64,000 nt of DNA from Bacillota bacterium (GCA_023400055.1 JAEXFN010000041.1:1-64000), one strand, 5' to 3'. Counted from the stretch's first letter, positions 35,226 through 45,274 are shown. Program-made: numbers and translations. Notes: generated by a model from the sequence alone, not told the origin.

Positions 35226-36323
35226 TTACTTAGGAATGGTTCCCTCGATCCCTTGGACGAACCAGTCGAAGGAGAGCATTTCGGCATCGGTCATCTTTTG
35301 ACCGGCTTTGACCCGGATATTGCCACTTTGATCCTTGATGGGGCCGGCAAAAACGTACCAGTCATCTTTGGCGAGGATACCCCGTTTTTGGGCAACCAGC
35401 TTTTTAACGTCGTCGGTGACCATCGGGCCGTAGGGGCTGATGTCGACGAGACCGTCTTTGATACCGCCCCAATATTGGGTCGGTTTCCAGGTCTTATTCA
35501 TCACCGATTTTACGACTTTGACATAGTAGGGACCCCAGACGCCAATTTGGCCGGTGAGAATGGCTTTGGGAGCCATGGCGCGCATGTCGCTGTCATTGGC
35601 CACGCCATAAACGCCTTTTTCCTCGGCGGCCTGCATCGCGGCGGGAGTATCCTGGTTCATGGTGATAAAGCCGGCGCCGGCATTGATCAGACTGATGGCC
35701 GCCGCTTTTTCCGCGGCCGGATCATACCAGGTATTGGTCCAGACCACTTTCACTTTGATCTTGGGATTGACGGATTGGGCGCCCAATGTAAAGGCATTGA
35801 TGCAACGGATTACTTCGGGAATGGGGAAGGCTGCCACGTAACCGACCAGGTCGCCTTTGACATATTTGGCGGCGGCGACGCCTCCGAGGTAACGGCCCTC
35901 GTAATCTCTATCCATATAGGTTCCGAGGTTTTTGGCGGTTTTGTAACCACTGCAATGCATGAATACGACGTTCGGATACTTAGCGGCGACTTTGACCATT
36001 GAGTCCATGTAGCCGAAGCTGGTGCCAAAAATGACTTTACAGCCCTTTTCGGCCAAATCGCTCAACACTCTTTCGGCGTCCGCTCCCTCGGGAACGGATT
36101 CCACATACATGGTTTGAACATTGGGAAGATGTTTTTCCAGATACTTACGAGCTTGATCGTGAGCAAACGTCCAACCCGCATCGCCCGGAGGTCCAACATA
36201 GATAAACCCGACTTTAAATTTCTCGGCCGCGGACACTTGTTGCCCGTGAAAACCAGCGCTGAGACCGACCAGAATCGACAAAACACAGAACAAAACCAAA
36301 CCAAACCGTGTCATCTTCCGCAT
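35226..36323 (-). CDS. BMP-family ABC transporter substrate-binding protein
   Basis: This 365-residue periplasmic binding protein of the basic membrane protein/PnrA/Med family typically binds nucleosides, purines or related compounds. It has a signal peptide (1-33, cleavage near VSAAE) without a lipobox Cys. Family motifs include FIYVGPPGDAGWTFAHDQ near the mature start and CKVIFGTSFGYMD. Three consecutive in-frame ATGs begin the gene; the third, at 36323, is best spaced from GGAGG. No permease or ATPase gene is adjacent, so it is an orphan whose transporter lies elsewhere. Its promoter carries a perfect 11-bp-arm palindrome. Confidence 0.9.
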   Translation of the reverse strand: MRKMTRFGLVLFCVLSILVGLSAGFHGQQVSAAEKFKVGFIYVGPPGDAGWTFAHDQARKYLEKHLPNVQTMYVESVPEGADAERVLSDLAEKGCKVIFGTSFGYMDSMVKVAAKYPNVVFMHCSGYKTAKNLGTYMDRDYEGRYLGGVAAAKYVKGDLVGYVAAFPIPEVIRCINAFTLGAQSVNPKIKVKVVWTNTWYDPAAEKAAAISLINAGAGFITMNQDTPAAMQAAEEKGVYGVANDSDMRAMAPKAILTGQIGVWGPYYVKVVKSVMNKTWKPTQYWGGIKDGLVDISPYGPMVTDDVKKLVAQKRGILAKDDWYVFAGPIKDQSGNIRVKAGQKMTDAEMLSFDWFVQGIEGTIPK

Positions 36324-36427
36324 CATCATGCCTCCATTATTTATTTTTATTTTTTTGGAAAACCTTTCGGCTGCCGCCTCTCGTAAAATCGCCCCACTTT
36401 ACAAATTGTTCCTTTTTAAGCGATTAC

Positions 36428-36467
36428 TTTAACTTTAATTATATCGTTAAAGTTAAATCGTTGTCAA
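36428..36467 (-). promoter_or_regulatory. Promoter and palindromic operator of the BMP-family gene
   Basis: On the minus strand, TTGACA (36467-36462), 18 bases and TATAAT (36443-36438) form a consensus promoter. TTTAACTTTAA-N8-TTAAAGTTAAA (36428-36457) is a perfect palindrome covering the -10, so it probably binds a repressor. From 36480 to 36900 I find no gene, only a GCCGCAG/CTGCGGC hairpin at 36686-36708. Confidence 0.85.
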
Positions 36468-36900
36468 CAAACGCACATGAAAAATTAACATTAACCTTAC
36501 GTGAATTTTTTAAAGGAACGCTAGTTTTGGCCTATTCAATCGGAAGGAAAGTTGATTCATCTGAAACTAATTGTTTGGCTTGAACGCCATTGGTTTATAA
36601 TTGAGCAGTTAGAAGCCGTATGATCGTTGTCCGCCGAGTGCCTGCCTCACTTTGGCGGGCCTTTACGATGGCCCTCAGGCTTGCGGCCGCAGCTAAAATG
36701 ACTGCGGCTCACGAGCCGAAAATTATTGCCACAATGGCGGCTGGCATGACATGGATATGACGGGAATATCGGCTATAGCGGAAACGCTTGCCGGTTATTG
36801 AGAGGCGGTTGCTACTGGTCGGTCGGGCCGGACTTGGTCGTGATCAGAGGATATCGCTGGTTAAGAGTCTGAGGAAACGATTAACGATTATAGATTATAA

Positions 36901-36928
36901 TTGACAGATGAGAAAAATTTGTTATAAT
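36901..36928 (+). promoter_or_regulatory. Promoter of the tetR gene
   Basis: TTGACA (36901-36906), a 16-base spacer and TATAAT (36923-36928) are consensus hexamers. Downstream, ATGAATATAT...ATGTTCATTCAT contains ATGAA/TTCAT half sites that could be the TetR operator. Confidence 0.8.
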
Positions 36929-36974
36929 ATGAATATATAAACAAAATGTTCATTCATTAAGAAAGGGACCATTA

Positions 36975-37571
36975 ATGCCAGCAACGCGGCGTGAGGAAAT
37001 TATCGATGCTTTTTTCAAAATCGGCAGTCGCAAGGGCTTGGACAATACCACCATGCAAGACATCGCCAAAGAGGTGGGTATCAGCGTCGGCACCATTTAT
37101 TTGGATTTTAAAAATAAAGAAGAACTGATTGATGCCTTTGAGAAGCGGATTTTTCGCGACTTTGACACTTATGCCGATCAGGTCCTGAAGCAGTCCGCCC
37201 CGGCCGAGGAATTGTTGTACGGTCTGTTAGTGGGCAACGTGGAATTTATCAGCAAACATATCCGGCAGAACCAGATTTTTTTTGATTTTTTCCATAACGA
37301 TGTCATCAAACATATCAGAAAGAGTAACAAGAATAAACGGGAGCATTTTGAAGAACAGCGGATTCAAATGATCGAGAAAGTGTTAGAACAGGGCGTTCAG
37401 GAAGGCGGTTTTGAGATCGATGATATCAAGGAGACGGCTAAATTATTCTTCATCGCCTTTGGCAATAATCATATGATGGGTCCGTTCGTGCTGGAAAGAG
37501 AGCACGAAGCGGTCGTCAAAGATGCCGAGGGGTTGTTTCGGCTGTTATTGCGGAGCATCAAAAAACGCTAG
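36975..37571 (+). CDS. TetR-family transcriptional regulator
   Basis: This 198-residue repressor has the N-terminal HTH TTMQDIAKEVGISVGTIYLDFKNKEELIDAF (about residues 21-51). The C-terminal ligand domain is typical in length for AcrR-like proteins. GAAAGGG precedes the ATG. It is transcribed from its own promoter, ends in a terminator that overlaps its stop codon, and lies 220 bases before the RND efflux operon in the same direction. It most likely represses itself and the pump genes and is released by a pump substrate. Confidence 0.92.
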   Translation: MPATRREEIIDAFFKIGSRKGLDNTTMQDIAKEVGISVGTIYLDFKNKEELIDAFEKRIFRDFDTYADQVLKQSAPAEELLYGLLVGNVEFISKHIRQNQIFFDFFHNDVIKHIRKSNKNKREHFEEQRIQMIEKVLEQGVQEGGFEIDDIKETAKLFFIAFGNNHMMGPFVLEREHEAVVKDAEGLFRLLLRSIKKR

Positions 37572-37592
37572 GAATGACCTAGCTATTTTTTT
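37567..37592 (+). terminator. Rho-independent terminator overlapping the tetR stop codon
   Basis: GCTAGG-AATGA-CCTAGC followed by TATTTTTTT. The TAG stop of tetR lies inside the left arm. Confidence 0.88.
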
Positions 37593-37792
37593 AATCGTTA
37601 ATGAATTATTTAATAATGTATTCATATTTTCAAACGATTTTCAAAGAAATGCGTTGTCCCAGTAATTCATGATGAGCTCAATATTTTTAACGAAAGGAGT
37701 GGAGTTCCTTGTATTACGATAAACGGTTTAAAACAATTTTCAAATATTCATCCGGGCATTATTTCAAATCATTGAATTGAAAGGTGATTAAC

Positions 37793-38851
37793 ATGAAAAA
37801 GATCGTGCCATTATTGGTAATTCTGCTTGTTCTGGCTACAATGGCGTTCGTATTGTTTCGTAATAAAGCGGAGGTCGACCGGAAAGCCCGAAATGCCAAT
37901 GCTACGACTGTTACACCGGTTTCGACTATGACGATTCAAAAACAGACCGTTGAGAGCACTTATACCAAGACCAGCACTATCGCGGCCGGCAATGAAGTTG
38001 CTGTTGTGGCCCAGACCAGCGGCAAAGTCATTGCGGTTTATGCCAGTGTCGGCTCGCATTTGAGGGCCGGAGCTCCGTTGTTCAAGATCGACGATGCCGT
38101 TTTGCGGTCCAAGCTGGCATCGGCCCGTACCGCTTATGACGTCGCCCGGAAAGAATGGGAACGAAACGTACACTTACATCAGGAACAGGTCATCTCCGAT
38201 TTCGATCTGGAATCTTCCGAAGAAACCTTTCAATCGGCCAAGGCCAATTATAACTCCGCCCAGCAGGACTACAACTACTCGACCGTCACCGCCCCAATCA
38301 GCGGAGTGGTAACCGATCGCGCCGTCGATCTGGGCGCTACCGTCAGTTCGGGAACCACCGTGGCGACAATGGTCGATGATTCAGCATATAAAATTACGGT
38401 CAATGTCGGGGAGCAGGAAGCCTTTAAGCTCAAAAGCGGGGATATCGTCAAGATCGAAACCGATGTTTATCCGGGCGTTACATTGACGGGCCGCATCAAG
38501 AGTATCAGCGGCAAAAGCGACGCCGTCCATACTTTCCCGGTGGAGGTCACGATCGTGAACGATAAGACGCACCCCTTAAAGTCCGGGATCTTCGGCAAGG
38601 TCACCTTTCGCCTGGGAACGATCCGCGACGCCTTGGTCATTCCGCGGCAGGCCTTGGCAGGCAGTCTGAAAGAACCGCAGGTTTATGTGATCGAACGGGG
38701 GGTCGCCAAGCTGCGCTCGATTGTCGTTGGGGCGGAAGTCGACGATAAACTGGTGGTGACCACCGGCTTATCCGAAAAAGAACAAGTCGTGGTGAGCGGC
38801 CAGGAAAATCTGCAGGACAACGCGGCGATTAAGGTGATCAACGCTCAATAA
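37793..38851 (+). CDS. RND efflux periplasmic adaptor (membrane fusion protein)
   Basis: This 352-residue adaptor bridges the RND pump and the outer-membrane channel. An N-terminal membrane anchor (residues 4-22), not a lipobox, fixes it to the inner membrane. The barrel-sandwich (lipoyl-like) halves flank a helical hairpin of about 60 residues, and ALFKIDDAVLRSKLA and NYSTVTAPISGVVTDRAVDLGATV are the family signatures. A beta-barrel and a membrane-proximal domain follow. ATG at 37793 has GAAAGGTGATT upstream. It is the first gene of the adaptor-pump-TolC operon. Confidence 0.93.
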   Translation: MKKIVPLLVILLVLATMAFVLFRNKAEVDRKARNANATTVTPVSTMTIQKQTVESTYTKTSTIAAGNEVAVVAQTSGKVIAVYASVGSHLRAGAPLFKIDDAVLRSKLASARTAYDVARKEWERNVHLHQEQVISDFDLESSEETFQSAKANYNSAQQDYNYSTVTAPISGVVTDRAVDLGATVSSGTTVATMVDDSAYKITVNVGEQEAFKLKSGDIVKIETDVYPGVTLTGRIKSISGKSDAVHTFPVEVTIVNDKTHPLKSGIFGKVTFRLGTIRDALVIPRQALAGSLKEPQVYVIERGVAKLRSIVVGAEVDDKLVVTTGLSEKEQVVVSGQENLQDNAAIKVINAQ

Positions 38852-38915
38852 AGTCACTGGCGAATCAGCTGGTGCCATCTATTTTAATGAAATAACTACC
38901 AAAGCGGGTGAACCT

Positions 38916-41900
38916 ATGACAATTACCGAGCTCTCCATCAAACGGCCTATTTTAGTAATCGTGGCGTTTTTGGCCATCACCCTGATCGGCCTGTTTGCTT
39001 ATTCCAATTTGAAATATGAAACCTTCCCCAGCATGACTGCGCCGGTGATCTCTATCTCCACCACCTATGACGGCGCGTCAGCCAGCGTCGTGGACGCGAC
39101 GGTGACCAAAAAGATCGAGGACGCAATTTCCGGCATCAACAATGTCGACTCCATCTCTTCGACTTCTCAGGAGGGGCAGTCGATCGTCACGGTCACTTTA
39201 TTGACCAGAGCCGATGTCAATGTCGCGCTTCAGGATGTCCAGAGCAAAATCAATCAGATTACCGACGAACTGCCGGATGACGCCGATACACCGACCTACT
39301 CGAAATTTTCGAGCAGCGACCGTCCGGTGATGCAGATTGGGGTCACGAGCAATATGGCTGGTAAGGATTTCTACCAATATTTGACCGACACGATCAAGCC
39401 GCAACTGGCCAAACAGCCCGGCGTCGGCCAGATTAGCCTGGTGGGCGGGATCCAGCGCGAAATCCGGGTCAATGTCGACAGCCAAAAATTGCAGGCCTAC
39501 GGAATCTCGACCGCCACGGTGACTAGTGCGATTACCAACGCCAATCTGGAGTACCCCACCGGTAAGGTACGGGATAAGGACGGCCAGTATGTACTGCGTT
39601 TATCGGGCAAAATCAATTCGCTGGAAGAGCTTAAAAGCTTAATTATCAAACATTCCGACTCCGGCGACGTTGTATTGTCGGATATCGCCGATGTCCAAGA
39701 CGGCAATGAAGATCAGGGGACCATCAACCGGGTCAATGGCACCGTCTCCGTCGGCATCAAAGTGTACAAACAATCCGACGCCAATGAAGTGGAGGTTTGC
39801 CAGTCGGTCCAGAAAACACTGCAGCGCCTGGAAGCTCAGAACCGTGCCATCAATCTGAAATTCATGGTTATTGAAGATAACTCCACTTATACCGTTGATT
39901 CCGCCAATGCCGTAAAGGACGATCTGGGGATTGCCATCCTCCTGGTGGCCATCGTCATGCTGCTGTTCCTGCATAGCCTGAGGAACGCGTTAATTGTGAT
40001 GGTGGCCATCCCCACCTCGTTGGTGGCGACATTTATCGGAATGTGGGCCACCGGTTGTACTATGAATATCATCACCCTTCTGGCCATGTCGCTGGTCATC
40101 GGAATCTTGGTGGACGATTCGATTGTGGTTTTGGAGAATATCCACCACCACTTGGAACAGGGCGAAGAAAAGCGGGCCGCCGCGTTAAACGGCAGAAATG
40201 AAATCGGGCTGACTGCGCTTTCGATCACCCTCGTCGACGTGGTGGTCTTTTTGCCCTTATCCCTGGTCACTGGGATGATCGGCGGAATCGTGCACCAGTT
40301 TTCCCTGGTCGTGGTCATGTCCACGCTGGTGAGCTTGTTTGTCTCTTTTACCGTCACCCCGATGCTGGCGTCCCGTTTCTCCAAGGCCGAAAAACTCTCC
40401 GGCGACAGTCCGATGGGACGGTTCGGCCTGTGGTTCGAGGCCCAATACAACCGCATGGTCGAATCCTACCTCGAACTTTTGACTTGGTGCCTCGAGAACC
40501 GCGGCAAAGTGCTCCTGGCGGCGGCGCTGATTTTCGTGGCGGTCATGGCGCTGATTCCGGCCGGCTTTATCGGATCGGAATTCATGCCATCGGCGGACCA
40601 GGGTCAGCTTACCGTCAGCATCGAGCTGCCGACCCGGGCCAAACTGGAACAGACGAGTCAGATTACGAAAAAAGCGGAGCAGATTCTCTGGGGTATCCCC
40701 GAGGTCGCCAACTTGTTCACCACCGTCGGCTCTTCGAACAACGCGATGGCGGCGACTTCCACCAGTAACAGCGCTGAGATCGAGGTCGTGCTGGTGGATA
40801 AGAAAAAGCGTTCCCGGAGCACCGATGAATTGGTGCATGGGATCAAAGACAAAATGGATCAGATCCCCGGAATCGTCGCCCACGTCAACGCCTCCAGCGT
40901 CATGGGCGGCGGCCAAACGCCAATCCGCTACGTGGTCACCGCTATCAGCTGGAATAAGGCGTATGAAGGAGCGCTGCAAGTCGAGAAGCTGCTGGCCCGG
41001 ATCCCCGGGACAAAGGATTTGCAGTTGTCGACCGAAAACGCTCAGCCGGAAGTCCAGATCCAGATCGACCGCGCCAAAATGGCCCAATTCGGCTTGAGCA
41101 TCAGTGATATCGGCTCGGTTTTGCAAACCGGTTATACCGGCAACACCAGTTCGAAATATCGCGACCAGGACGGTACCGAATACGATATCCGCATTATTTA
41201 CGACGCATTGGATCGTTCCCGGACGGCCGATGTCGGCTCCCAAAGCTTTGTCAATGACGCCGGCAAAGTCGTTCAGCTGAACCAGTTCGCGACGCTGGTG
41301 AACGGCACCGGCCCCAACAAGTTGAGCCGGCAGGACCGCAATTACGCCATTACCGTCTCCTCTCAGGCGATCGGCCGGACCAGTGGCAGCATTGCCAATG
41401 ATTTCAATAACATGCTGGCTCGTACGAAATTACCGGCCGGGGTGTCCGTGATGCCGAGCGGCATGCTGAAAAACCAGGGCGAAGCCTTCGCCAGCCTGGG
41501 ACTGGCGTTACTCGCCGCGGTCATCTTCGTCTATCTGATCATGACTGCGCTGTATAACTCGTTCATCTACCCTTTTGTAGTGGGATTCTCGGTTCCGCTG
41601 GCTGTTATCGGCGCCATTCTGGCGCTCGGCCTGACCGGAAACTCCTTGGCGATCTTTTCGATTTTGGGAATCATCATGCAGGTCGGCTTGGTAAGTAAGA
41701 ACGCCATTCTGCTGGTGGATTTCGCCAACCGGGCCCGCGCGACGGGGGCCGGGGTCCAAGAAGCGTTGCTGGAGGCCGGCCGGGAACGGATCCGCCCAAT
41801 CTTAATGACTACGCTGACCATGATCCTCGGGATGCTGCCCTTGGCGCTGTCGAATACGACCGGCTCCGAGTTTAAACACGGCATGGGTTGGGCGTTGATC

Positions 41901-42014
41901 GGCGGTTTGACCTCATCGATGCTGATGACGCTCTTTATCGTGCCAATCGTTTATACCGTCGTCGAGCAGGTACGCGCCTTCGTTTTAAGAGGCAAAAACG
42001 ATATCGCGGCTTAA
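38916..42014 (+). CDS. RND multidrug efflux pump (HAE1/AcrB-like)
   Basis: This 1032-residue inner-membrane proton-driven exporter has the full RND length and layout: two halves of six membrane helices each with a large periplasmic loop. The proton-relay aspartates are in GILVDDSIVVLENI of helix 4, and the N-terminus ITELSIKRPILVIVAFLAITLIGLFAY is typical. The C-terminal half has ILGIIMQVGLVSKNAILLVDFAN. It starts 65 bases after the adaptor gene. A complete tripartite pump requires an outer membrane, which supports a diderm cell. Confidence 0.95.
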   Translation: MTITELSIKRPILVIVAFLAITLIGLFAYSNLKYETFPSMTAPVISISTTYDGASASVVDATVTKKIEDAISGINNVDSISSTSQEGQSIVTVTLLTRADVNVALQDVQSKINQITDELPDDADTPTYSKFSSSDRPVMQIGVTSNMAGKDFYQYLTDTIKPQLAKQPGVGQISLVGGIQREIRVNVDSQKLQAYGISTATVTSAITNANLEYPTGKVRDKDGQYVLRLSGKINSLEELKSLIIKHSDSGDVVLSDIADVQDGNEDQGTINRVNGTVSVGIKVYKQSDANEVEVCQSVQKTLQRLEAQNRAINLKFMVIEDNSTYTVDSANAVKDDLGIAILLVAIVMLLFLHSLRNALIVMVAIPTSLVATFIGMWATGCTMNIITLLAMSLVIGILVDDSIVVLENIHHHLEQGEEKRAAALNGRNEIGLTALSITLVDVVVFLPLSLVTGMIGGIVHQFSLVVVMSTLVSLFVSFTVTPMLASRFSKAEKLSGDSPMGRFGLWFEAQYNRMVESYLELLTWCLENRGKVLLAAALIFVAVMALIPAGFIGSEFMPSADQGQLTVSIELPTRAKLEQTSQITKKAEQILWGIPEVANLFTTVGSSNNAMAATSTSNSAEIEVVLVDKKKRSRSTDELVHGIKDKMDQIPGIVAHVNASSVMGGGQTPIRYVVTAISWNKAYEGALQVEKLLARIPGTKDLQLSTENAQPEVQIQIDRAKMAQFGLSISDIGSVLQTGYTGNTSSKYRDQDGTEYDIRIIYDALDRSRTADVGSQSFVNDAGKVVQLNQFATLVNGTGPNKLSRQDRNYAITVSSQAIGRTSGSIANDFNNMLARTKLPAGVSVMPSGMLKNQGEAFASLGLALLAAVIFVYLIMTALYNSFIYPFVVGFSVPLAVIGAILALGLTGNSLAIFSILGIIMQVGLVSKNAILLVDFANRARATGAGVQEALLEAGRERIRPILMTTLTMILGMLPLALSNTTGSEFKHGMGWALIGGLTSSMLMTLFIVPIVYTVVEQVRAFVLRGKNDIAA

Positions 42015-42100
42015 GGCGAAATTCCTATGGGGATTGGCACTTTTGCTGTAAAGAGGGATAAGTCTCTGACTTTTATTTGCTAAATGAAGAGGTGTTGCAA

Positions 42101-43381
42101 ATGCTCCGAAAGTTATTCGTTTCCGTATTATTCGTTTCATTGGTAATGCTCCCCGGCTGGACGCGGACGGCGATAGCGGCCACGGCTACGTCTCCGGCGA
42201 CCCAGGTGCTGTCCTTGCAAGCTTGTTTAAACTTGGGTTTCGCCAATAGCCGGGATTTGCAGACGGAAGCCCAAAACATCAAAGTGGCTCAGGAAAGCGT
42301 CAATCAAGCCGCGGCCGGGTTCAAGCCCACGGTGGATTATAGTGTCAATCACATCCAACAGACCGTCAGCGGCACATATAACAGCGGCACCTTATCGGTA
42401 GATTTGCCGGTATTGAACCGCAACAAGCTGTCGAAGAGCCTTCAGGTGGCGATGCTGGCCCTGGACAGCGCCAAGGAGGATGAACGCCAGACCAAACTCC
42501 AGCTCATCCAGGACATCAAAGCGGACTTCTACGACCTGTGGTTAAAAGAGCAACAACTCGCCGTCGCCCAAGCTTCCTATGACAATCTGGGCCAGCATTA
42601 TCAGAATGTCGAAAAATACTATCAAGTCGGGAAGAAGTCCAAGTACGAACTGCTCGAAGCCGAAGTGGCCTGGAAAGAACAGAAGGCGGAAGTGATCTCG
42701 GCCAAAAACGATGTCTCGTTGGCCAAACTGACTCTGGCGACCTTAATCGGAATCGATAAGGATCAGGATTTTCAGATTTCCTACGATTCCGCCATGCAAC
42801 AGCTCCCGGAACAACTCGCCCTGACCTTGAACCCGCTGCTGGAAAAGGCCTATCAGCAACGTCCGGACATGATCCAGGCCGGGCAAGCGATCCAAACCGC
42901 CCAATTGAATGTGGACATCGCCAAGGCCAATCTCAACCCGGCGCTATCCTTGTCCGGAACTCGGGCCGACAACAGTGGCAATTGGGAATTTGTCCTCGGG
43001 GTGAGCGGGACATTGTACGACGCAAAAGTAACGGATTCAAAGGTCAAGGCCGCGGAAGAGAAGGTGACGCTCGCCAAGATCAGCGCCGCCAAAACGCAAG
43101 ATTCGGCGCGCCAGAGCATTCAGAAAGTTTTCCTATCGGTTCAGACTAATTTAGAAAAAGCTAATGCCTACCGCGCCAATGTGGAGTTAGCCAAAGAAGA
43201 TTTACGGATGACGGAGATCCGTTATAATGCCGGAGTAGCTACTATCATGGATGTAAGAGATCGTCAGCTTACTCTGGATGAAGCGCAAGATAGTTTCTAT
43301 CAGGCAGTTTCATCCTATCTTACGAATTTAGCGACGCTGGAATTGGAGCTGGGCAGCTCCGACGAAATAAAGCTGAAATAG
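42101..43381 (+). CDS. TolC-family outer-membrane efflux protein
   Basis: This 426-residue channel protein has a Sec signal peptide (1-27, cleavage near AIA-AT). Two long repeats of helical hairpins follow, marked by LSLQACLNLGFANSRDLQTEAQN, then the second repeat around AYQQRPDMIQAGQAIQTAQLNVDIAKANLNP and YNAGVATIMDVRDRQLTLDEAQ. The beta strands near SYDSAMQ-flanking and DNSGNWEFVLGVSG regions fit the family. ATG at 42101 has GAGGTG nine bases upstream. It completes the RND operon and is one of the clearest signs of an outer membrane in this genome. Confidence 0.93.
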   Translation: MLRKLFVSVLFVSLVMLPGWTRTAIAATATSPATQVLSLQACLNLGFANSRDLQTEAQNIKVAQESVNQAAAGFKPTVDYSVNHIQQTVSGTYNSGTLSVDLPVLNRNKLSKSLQVAMLALDSAKEDERQTKLQLIQDIKADFYDLWLKEQQLAVAQASYDNLGQHYQNVEKYYQVGKKSKYELLEAEVAWKEQKAEVISAKNDVSLAKLTLATLIGIDKDQDFQISYDSAMQQLPEQLALTLNPLLEKAYQQRPDMIQAGQAIQTAQLNVDIAKANLNPALSLSGTRADNSGNWEFVLGVSGTLYDAKVTDSKVKAAEEKVTLAKISAAKTQDSARQSIQKVFLSVQTNLEKANAYRANVELAKEDLRMTEIRYNAGVATIMDVRDRQLTLDEAQDSFYQAVSSYLTNLATLELELGSSDEIKLK

Positions 43382-43420
43382 CAGGAGCCATCCGGTCTGC
43401 GTCTCAAGGAGTAAAAGTCG

Positions 43421-44797
43421 ATGGATCATACCCAACAACTCGGTGAAAAGAAAATATCCCATTTGCTGGTGGAGTTCTCGATCCCCGCGATCGTGGCCAT
43501 GCTGGTCAATTCGTTATATAATATCATTGACCGGGCGTTTATCGGCAACAGCGTGGGCACGCTGGGGCTGGCTGGAATCACCATCGGGTTCCCGGTGATG
43601 CTGGTCATCGTGGCCTTCGTATTATTGATCGGCGTCGGCGCCAACGCGCTGGTCTCGATCAAACTGGGCGAAGGCGACCGGGACGCGGCGGAGCATATTC
43701 TGGGCAACGCATTGACCCTGCTGATCCTGGTATCGTTGGCCATTACGGCCTGTGGCCTGATCTTCCTGGAGCCGATCTTGAAGTTCTTCGGCGCCAGCCG
43801 CGAAGTGATGCCCTATGCCAAAGCTTATCTGCAGGTGATTTTCGGCGGGACCGTCTTTCAGAGCATCGGTTTCGGCATGAACAATTTTATCCGGGGTGAG
43901 GGCAATCCCAGGACGGCCATGTTCACCATGATCTTGGGAGCGGTTTTAAACGCGGTTTTTTGCCCGATCCTGATCTTCGGCTTGGGGATGGGCATCCGCG
44001 GTTCGGCGCTGGCCACGGTCTTGGCCCAAGGGATATCCGGCTTATGGGTGCTCCATTATTTCCTGGCCGGGAAAAGTTTATTGCGGATCCGGCTCAAACA
44101 CCTCCAGCCGGATCGGGCGGTTGTCGGCCGGATCGTCGCGCTGGGCTCGGCCCAGTTCGCGATGGAGCTGGCCACCAGCCTGGTCAATCTGATCCTGAAC
44201 CGGAGCCTGATCCGCTACGGCGGAGATATCGCCATCTCCGGAATGGGCATCGTAACCAGTCTGCAAACTCTGGTGCTGATGCCGCTGTTCGGCATCAACC
44301 AGGGAGCCCAGCCGGTGATCGGCTTTAACTATGGCGCCCGGAAATACATCCGGGTCAAGGAGGCTTTAACGCTGGCGGTTCTGGGCGCTAGCCTGATCGC
44401 CAGCGCCGGCTTTATCCTCGTGGAAGTGTTCCCGGCCCAACTGGTGCGGATATTCAACCGCGACGATGCCGAGCTAGGCAGTTTCACGATTTACGCGATG
44501 CGGGTTTTCCTGATGCTGCTGCCGCTGGTCGGCTTCCAAGTCATCGGCGCCAATTATTTCATGGCGGTGGGCCGGCCCGTTCCGGCGGCGGTGTTGAGCT
44601 TATCCAGGCAGTTTATCCTGCTGATCCCGGCCGTGCTGCTCCTGCCGCACTTTTTCAAACTGCACGGGGTGATCATGGCCGGGCCGGTCGCCGATTTCGG
44701 CTCGTCGATCCTCACCGCCGTCTGGTTGTGGAAAGAGCGGCGCTATCTTAATCGAATGAATGGCGGAAACGTTACCCTATCCGCCCCGGAAACTTAA
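43421..44797 (+). CDS. MATE-family efflux transporter
   Basis: This 458-residue inner-membrane cation-coupled exporter has twelve predicted helices in two six-helix halves. Conserved segments include IPAIVAMLVNSLYNIIDRAFIG at the start and MPLFGINQGAQPVIGFNYGA in the second half, as in the DinF/NorM-like group of Bacillota. AAGGAG precedes the ATG. It follows tolC by 40 bases on the same strand and may be cotranscribed with the RND operon, extending the efflux locus. Confidence 0.93.
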   Translation: MDHTQQLGEKKISHLLVEFSIPAIVAMLVNSLYNIIDRAFIGNSVGTLGLAGITIGFPVMLVIVAFVLLIGVGANALVSIKLGEGDRDAAEHILGNALTLLILVSLAITACGLIFLEPILKFFGASREVMPYAKAYLQVIFGGTVFQSIGFGMNNFIRGEGNPRTAMFTMILGAVLNAVFCPILIFGLGMGIRGSALATVLAQGISGLWVLHYFLAGKSLLRIRLKHLQPDRAVVGRIVALGSAQFAMELATSLVNLILNRSLIRYGGDIAISGMGIVTSLQTLVLMPLFGINQGAQPVIGFNYGARKYIRVKEALTLAVLGASLIASAGFILVEVFPAQLVRIFNRDDAELGSFTIYAMRVFLMLLPLVGFQVIGANYFMAVGRPVPAAVLSLSRQFILLIPAVLLLPHFFKLHGVIMAGPVADFGSSILTAVWLWKERRYLNRMNGGNVTLSAPET

Positions 44798-44873
44798 TGT
44801 CCGACCCCGGCCGAAGGGGCGGGACAGTCACGAGAAGCTCAGTGAATCTAGCCACCAAAAAGGAGTGACGAAC

Positions 44874-45128
44874 ATGATTAGGCCCATCGGTGTGGTCCGG
44901 AAAGTCGATTGCCTCGGCAGGATCGTAATCCCCAGTGAACTGCGGCGGGATATGGATATCGCCGATGCCGATTCGCTCGAAATCTTTGTCGACCGTGAGA
45001 TGATTGTCATCAAGAAATATCAGCCGGAATGCGTCTTTTGCGGCAGCCCGCAAGGAATAAAAAACATCAAGGGCAAAAACATCTGTGAAGCTTGCCGCGG
45101 CGCTTTGAAGAAACTGGTTTTCGATTAA
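44874..45128 (+). CDS. AbrB/SpoVT-family transition-state regulator
   Basis: This 84-residue swapped-hairpin DNA-binding protein begins IGVVRKVDCLGRIVIPSELRRDMDI, the AbrB/MraZ-like N-terminal domain. The C-terminal part has two CxxC pairs (CVFC...CEAC) that probably bind zinc or form a knuckle, as in AbrB-type regulators of sporulating Bacillota. AAGGAG lies before ATG at 44874; longer in-frame starts overlap the MATE gene and lack a site. Such proteins control the change from growth to stationary phase and sporulation. Confidence 0.92.
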   Translation: MIRPIGVVRKVDCLGRIVIPSELRRDMDIADADSLEIFVDREMIVIKKYQPECVFCGSPQGIKNIKGKNICEACRGALKKLVFD

Positions 45129-45274
45129 ACCCGGATTACCTGCTTCCAGACTTCTATTTTCAACTCAGCGGACTGTTTTTTGACCTTTGCTCCATCACAA
45201 TATTGTTCCGATTATGGGCTCACTTCTCTTCGAGCGTTGTTTTGGGGACAAATGATCGGGTTGAGGCGCTGAAA

